Of a stretch of DNA of 17,902 nt, positions 17,401 to 17,902 are shown in pieces; position 1 is the stretch's first letter; the number at the start of each line of letters is the position of its first letter. Under the pieces are notes generated by a model. That model was not told the DNA's origin and made no database searches. It saw nothing but the letters and a program-made list of their open reading frames with translations. The position numbers were made by a program, and so were the translations under genes. This stretch comes from Saccoglossus kowalevskii (Eukaryota > Hemichordata > Enteropneusta > Harrimaniidae): assembly GCF_000003605.2 (NCBI RefSeq), contig NW_003126906.1, positions 1 through 17,902 on the forward strand. The letters are read 5' to 3'.

Positions 17401-17884
17401 ATTTAGGGTTTGGTTATTCTGGTAACATATAACAGTTTGAAATACAAGCTTGCCATTCCTTGCCAACAATTGTATTCAAAATAGCAAGAATTACATTTGT
17501 GGGAATCTACTTGATAACAATTCTAAATGTGGTATAAATCCTATACGTAAAATGTAAGTTTGATTGGATAAAAAACAAATTTGCAAAAATTTATTTTTCG
17601 AGCAGGTTTGGTAATGCTTCCATTTTACTTCAATGGTGCAACACATTTTGTCTTAAAATCATTCATCATATATGTTTTTCTGTACAATACTATTGTAATC
17701 TGATCAAGTATTCTGTACCTGTGAACTGGTGATATTATCCACATCCATTTCAGTCAGAGATTTCAAGAAGCTTGACTCTGCCATCATTGCTTTTGCTGAC
17801 TTCCAGGAGACTTCTTTAATGCCACGCAAGACAACAATACACTCACAGACTGTCTGTACAGGTTTTGGTGGTTTAGCAAATGAT
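5334..17884 (-). CDS. DNAH10: Axonemal dynein heavy chain 10 (DNAH10 ortholog), 3' part: 18 coding exons
   Basis: This is the C-terminal portion of a dynein heavy chain, the ATP-driven minus-end microtubule motor of cilia and flagella. The join, in coding order, is 17719-17884, 16552-17144, 16231-16378, 15483-15618, 15088-15242, 14602-14820, 14026-14299, 13618-13877, 12987-13325, 12160-12360, 11466-11771, 10926-11097, 10380-10511, 8408-8619, 7999-8166, 7540-7720, 7306-7451 and 5334-5480. It gives 1317 residues with no internal stop; residue numbers below start at the first full codon. Order: end of microtubule-binding domain (1-100), CC2 (101-170), AAA5 (170-400), strut coiled coil (400-480), AAA6 with degenerate P-loop SPGSDP (729-734), C-terminal domain. 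DNAH10-type wording includes [19 protein letters not shown] and [20 protein letters not shown]. The family partners with DNAH2 in inner-arm dynein I1/f (family knowledge). Human DNAH10 is about 4,470 residues, so roughly 70% lies beyond the right edge. A different axonemal paralog is possible but less likely. Confidence 0.92.
6555..6586. repeat. Perfect-arm hairpin
   Basis: GGCAGCAAGTT (6558-6568) and AACTTGCTGCC (6573-6583) are exact inverted copies around a four-base TGAT loop. A G-T wobble and two more pairs extend the stem to 6555/6586. It may be a transposon relic. No promoter or known RNA family is evident. Confidence 0.6.
7119..7193. repeat. Small palindromic element (MITE-like)
   Basis: TGGTACCC (7119-7126) is the exact reverse complement of GGGTACCA (7186-7193). 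The sequence between is AT-rich with no coding content. Short repeats of this type occur in invertebrate introns. Copy number cannot be judged from this window. Confidence 0.35.
7306..7451 (-). CDS. DNAH10: DNAH10 exon Q: C-terminal domain
   Basis: Finishes Gly1221, then residues 1222-1269. [16 protein letters not shown] is the universal 'G-Y--GA-WD' heavy-chain motif. [18 protein letters not shown] follows. The donor is CAG|GTATGT, phase 0. The next intron (1825 bp) separates it from the last coding exon. Confidence 0.95.
7540..7720 (-). CDS. DNAH10: DNAH10 exon P: C-terminal domain
   Basis: Residues 1161-1220 plus the first base of Gly1221. [20 protein letters not shown] and [20 protein letters not shown] are the 'W--G---P-S-L-A--Q--AR' C-terminal domain motif. 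It ends DEVNERAHQ. The donor AAG|GTTTGT is the weakest in the gene. The following intron is the shortest, 88 bp. Confidence 0.95.
7999..8166 (-). CDS. DNAH10: DNAH10 exon O: C-terminal region
   Basis: Residues 1105-1160, 56 codons, phase 0 at both ends. [39 protein letters not shown] and [12 protein letters not shown] match 'G----S--L----SL--G--P--W' of the family. The donor TGG|GTAAGT is good. Confidence 0.95.
8408..8619 (-). CDS. DNAH10: DNAH10 exon N: C-terminal region
   Basis: Finishes Gly1034, then residues 1035-1104. [20 protein letters not shown] and [20 protein letters not shown] are conserved in the dynein C-terminal region. It ends SLTELQR at AGG|GTAAGT. Exon O resumes with ALKGEVGM, the standard continuation. 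The following intron is 241 bp, phase 0. Confidence 0.95.
9040..10109. mobile_element. Probable non-autonomous repeat element with internal tandem units
   Basis: The block starts with AGTCCCC (9040-9046) and ends with the inverted GGGGACT (10103-10109). Inside, units of about 293 bp begin with ATTAAAACAAAATGGCC (9221 and 9514) and contain GTACCAAGTTTG or a variant, GATGATTTTTT and GCCATTCGGCCA. Units end near a GG(T)CTAGA sequence. An ACGCAC-rich simple stretch lies at 10019-10062. No transposase is seen. The termini are an inference from only seven matching bases, and no target-site duplication was identified. Confidence 0.45.
9548..9971. repeat. 212-bp direct tandem duplication
   Basis: 9548-9759 and 9760-9971 both start AATCCGATCTG and end GATGTATGTGTA. 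By eye they differ at a single base (T/A in the T-run before GCCCAAAAATGG). They share the TATACCAGGTTTGAAC and GGCCATCTTGAATC stretches. This is a recent duplication inside the intronic repeat element. Confidence 0.9.
10135..10371 (+). pseudogene. LINE reverse-transcriptase C-terminal fossil
   Basis: One plus-strand frame (codons from 10177) reads ATQLVVF upstream, then IENKFY, two stops, SPSWND, another stop, and finally [12 protein letters not shown], ending at TAA 10369-10371. The order 'LVVP...NSFF...WN-LP...FK--LK-YLF' is the usual end of the reverse-transcriptase ORF in many non-LTR retrotransposons. Three in-frame stops (about 10234, 10237 and 10279) show it is dead. It lies opposite to DNAH10. 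The clade cannot be told from this piece. Confidence 0.5.
10380..10511 (-). CDS. DNAH10: DNAH10 exon M: C-terminal region
   Basis: Finishes Asp990, then residues 991-1033 plus the first base of Gly1034. [20 protein letters not shown] and [20 protein letters not shown] match the heavy-chain 'P--FGLH-NA-I' motif. Phase 1 introns lie on both sides. The donor CAG|GTAAGA is eight bases from a LINE fossil on the other strand. Confidence 0.95.
10512..10925 (-). other. Intron between DNAH10 exons L and M, with repeat fragment
   Basis: A 414-bp GT-AG intron, phase 1. It contains CACAGTCCCC (10692-10701) and a GTACCAAGTTTG stretch near 10855. Both motifs also occur in the repeat element of the next intron, so a diverged member of that family may lie at about 10690-10880. 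Confidence 0.7.
10926..11097 (-). CDS. DNAH10: DNAH10 exon L: AAA6 lid to C-terminal domain
   Basis: Residues 933-989 plus the first base of Asp990. [20 protein letters not shown] and [18 protein letters not shown] follow the dynein pattern 'GEV-YGGR--D--DRR'. The end ([12 protein letters not shown]) is the variable linker. I placed the donor at ATGG|GTAAGA because only this keeps frame with exon M (M-D-Y-I-E-E-L). Confidence 0.94.
11098..11465 (-). other. Intron between DNAH10 exons K and L
   Basis: A 368-bp GT-AG intron, phase 0, AT-rich. No repeat or RNA gene seen. Confidence 0.85.
11466..11771 (-). CDS. DNAH10: DNAH10 exon K: AAA6 lid
   Basis: Residues 831-932, 102 codons, phase 0 at both ends. 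[54 protein letters not shown] and [12 protein letters not shown] are all in order, and all are diagnostic of the heavy-chain C-terminal motor region (Pfam Dynein_heavy / AAA_lid_11). The donor is GAG|GTAAGT. Confidence 0.96.
11772..12159 (-). other. Intron between DNAH10 exons J and K
   Basis: A 388-bp GT-AG intron (GTATAT...TTACAG), phase 0, AT-rich. Nothing recognisable inside. Confidence 0.85.
12160..12360 (-). CDS. DNAH10: DNAH10 exon J: AAA6
   Basis: Residues 764-830, 67 codons, phase 0 at both ends. [19 protein letters not shown] (774 onward) is the Walker B-like strand region of AAA6. It is followed by [19 protein letters not shown] and GILQKSFK. The exon junction [11 protein letters not shown] with exon K restores the dynein consensus exactly. 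The donor is AAG|GTATAT. Confidence 0.95.
12361..12986 (-). other. Intron between DNAH10 exons I and J
   Basis: A 626-bp GT-AG intron, phase 0. It contains an 86-codon plus-strand frame (12432-12692) with no family resemblance, which I regard as chance. No repeat is recognised. Confidence 0.85.
12987..13325 (-). CDS. DNAH10: DNAH10 exon I: AAA6 core with degenerate P-loop
   Basis: Residues 651-763, exactly 113 codons. [38 protein letters not shown], then [12 protein letters not shown] at 727-738. This sits where a Walker A loop would be but has SPGSDP and no GKT, which is normal for AAA6; it does not hydrolyse [21 protein letters not shown] follows; the SMGQGQE form is common to axonemal chains. 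The donor is AAG|GTGAGT. Confidence 0.96.
13457..13546. repeat. Palindromic MITE-like repeat in intron H/I
   Basis: GATCTTTATATA (13457-13468) and TATAGAAAGATC (13535-13546) form an inverted pair with one mismatch. Between them lies CCCATAAAGACCACATTTGG. The CATAAAGACCAC wording resembles short palindromic elements seen in many invertebrate genomes, from memory and without a search. It sits in the 292-bp intron between exons H and I. Confidence 0.35.
13618..13877 (-). CDS. DNAH10: DNAH10 exon H: AAA6 N-terminal part
   Basis: Finishes Gly564, then residues 565-650. [38 protein letters not shown] and [16 protein letters not shown] are conserved in dynein heavy chains. The segment before the donor (ERDDRDWKA) is the usual variable stretch. 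The donor is GCG|GTAAGT, phase 0. Confidence 0.94.
14026..14299 (-). CDS. DNAH10: DNAH10 exon G: strut end and start of AAA6
   Basis: Residues 473-563 plus the first base of Gly564. [19 protein letters not shown] and [20 protein letters not shown] are the classic heavy-chain 'YRPAA-RG-ILFF' signature. It continues to [17 protein letters not shown]. The donor CAG|GTAGGA is slightly weaker than its neighbours. The following intron is 148 bp, phase 1. Confidence 0.95.
14300..14601 (-). other. Intron between DNAH10 exons F and G
   Basis: A 302-bp GT-AG intron, phase 0, AT-rich, with no recognisable content. Confidence 0.85.
14602..14820 (-). CDS. DNAH10: DNAH10 exon F: strut coiled coil
   Basis: Residues 400-472, exactly 73 codons, phase 0 at both ends. 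[20 protein letters not shown] starts the antiparallel helix that leaves AAA5 and supports the stalk. [19 protein letters not shown] and [17 protein letters not shown] follow. It is highly charged and free of helix breakers. The donor GAG|GTAAGT is consensus. Confidence 0.95.
15088..15242 (-). CDS. DNAH10: DNAH10 exon E: AAA5 C-terminal part
   Basis: Finishes Gly348, then residues 349-399. [20 protein letters not shown] and [19 protein letters not shown] are near-invariant in axonemal dyneins. It ends NYTVTLK at a consensus AAG|GTAAGT donor. The following intron is 267 bp, phase 0. Confidence 0.95.
15483..15618 (-). CDS. DNAH10: DNAH10 exon D: AAA5
   Basis: Residues 303-347 plus the first base of Gly348. 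It contains [18 protein letters not shown] and [17 protein letters not shown], the conserved helix and strand of AAA5 (Pfam AAA_9 region). The acceptor is TATTTCAG and the donor is AAG|GTATGT, giving a phase 1 intron of 240 bp. Confidence 0.94.
15619..16230 (-). other. Intron between DNAH10 exons C and D
   Basis: A 612-bp GT-AG intron, phase 0. It is AT-rich. A 12-bp perfect palindrome lies at 15972-15983 (TTCTAATTAGAA). Nothing else is recognisable and there is no credible ORF. Confidence 0.85.
16231..16378 (-). CDS. DNAH10: DNAH10 exon C: AAA5
   Basis: Completes Arg253, then residues 254-302. [13 protein letters not shown] and [17 protein letters not shown] are AAA5 hallmarks shared by axonemal heavy chains. 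The acceptor is TTTCTAG and the donor is AAA|GTATGT. The upstream intron (173 bp) is phase 2 and the downstream one is phase 0. Confidence 0.94.
16552..17144 (-). CDS. DNAH10: DNAH10 exon B: end of MTBD, stalk helix CC2, start of AAA5
   Basis: The largest exon here, covering residues 56-252 plus two bases of Arg253. The end of the microtubule-binding domain includes [12 protein letters not shown] (85-96). [11 protein letters not shown] (101-111) opens a long charged heptad region to about 170, the second stalk helix. [12 protein letters not shown] (169-180) and [13 protein letters not shown] (204-216) mark the start of AAA5. It ends in LTDDVEIS, a strongly conserved heavy-chain stretch. The donor is CAG|GTATGT. 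Confidence 0.95.
17145..17718 (-). other. Intron between DNAH10 exons A and B
   Basis: A 574-bp GT-AG intron (GTACAG...TAATATAG), phase 0. It is AT-rich single-copy-looking sequence. I see no ORF, repeat unit or RNA gene in it. Confidence 0.85.
17719..17884 (-). CDS. DNAH10: DNAH10 exon A: microtubule-binding domain
   Basis: Residues 1-55, preceded by one base of a split codon. It reads [18 protein letters not shown] and ends VDNITSSQ. The KPP start and the W-K...F-L...L pattern are typical of the dynein stalk tip that contacts microtubules. The acceptor is TTTTTAG at 17885-17891 and the donor is CAG|GTACAG. The downstream intron is phase 0. The upstream intron continues out of the window. 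Confidence 0.88.
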
Positions 17885-17902
17885 CTAAAAATGAGTTACA
17901 TG

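Overview
The window is from an intron-rich animal nuclear genome. It is AT-rich, all 17 complete introns are GT-AG, and it holds invertebrate-style repeats. I cannot fix the phylum. The repeat style (short palindromic elements, and blocks with an ATGGCC(A/G)CC motif inside introns) suggests a marine invertebrate, which is inference only.

Right two-thirds (5334-17884, minus strand): the 3' part of one large gene, an axonemal dynein heavy chain that I identify as a DNAH10 ortholog. Eighteen coding exons splice in frame into 1317 residues plus stop. They run from the end of the microtubule-binding domain through stalk helix CC2, AAA5, the strut coiled coil, AAA6 and the C-terminal domain. The first two-thirds of the protein lies beyond the right edge. 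DNAH10 is one of the two heavy chains of the two-headed inner-arm dynein I1/f, which shapes ciliary and flagellar bending. No other protein-coding gene is supported.

Introns: two are long. The last (5481-7305) carries a perfect-arm hairpin and a small palindromic element. Intron 8620-10379 carries a tandem repeat element bounded by AGTCCCC/GGGGACT, with a nearly identical 212-bp duplication. It also holds a stop-ridden LINE reverse-transcriptase C-terminal fossil that ends eight bases before the neighbouring exon.

Downstream of the gene: about 1.2 kb of 3'-UTR/flank (4098-5333), then a minisatellite of about 1.57 kb (2522-4089) with a 32-bp unit. It shows nested higher-order periods (32+30 gives 62, then 124) and a long-range internal duplication.

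Left end (1 to about 2515): a tandem repeat with a unit of about 930 bp, in two full copies and a diverged partial third. Each full copy contains, on the minus strand, a degenerate sequence matching the 3' half of 5S rRNA (box C region), followed by a T-run. This looks like a 5S rDNA-derived satellite and is the most interesting item here. The spacer carries an AACTTT motif repeated about every 10.5 bp, with the same spacing in all three copies.
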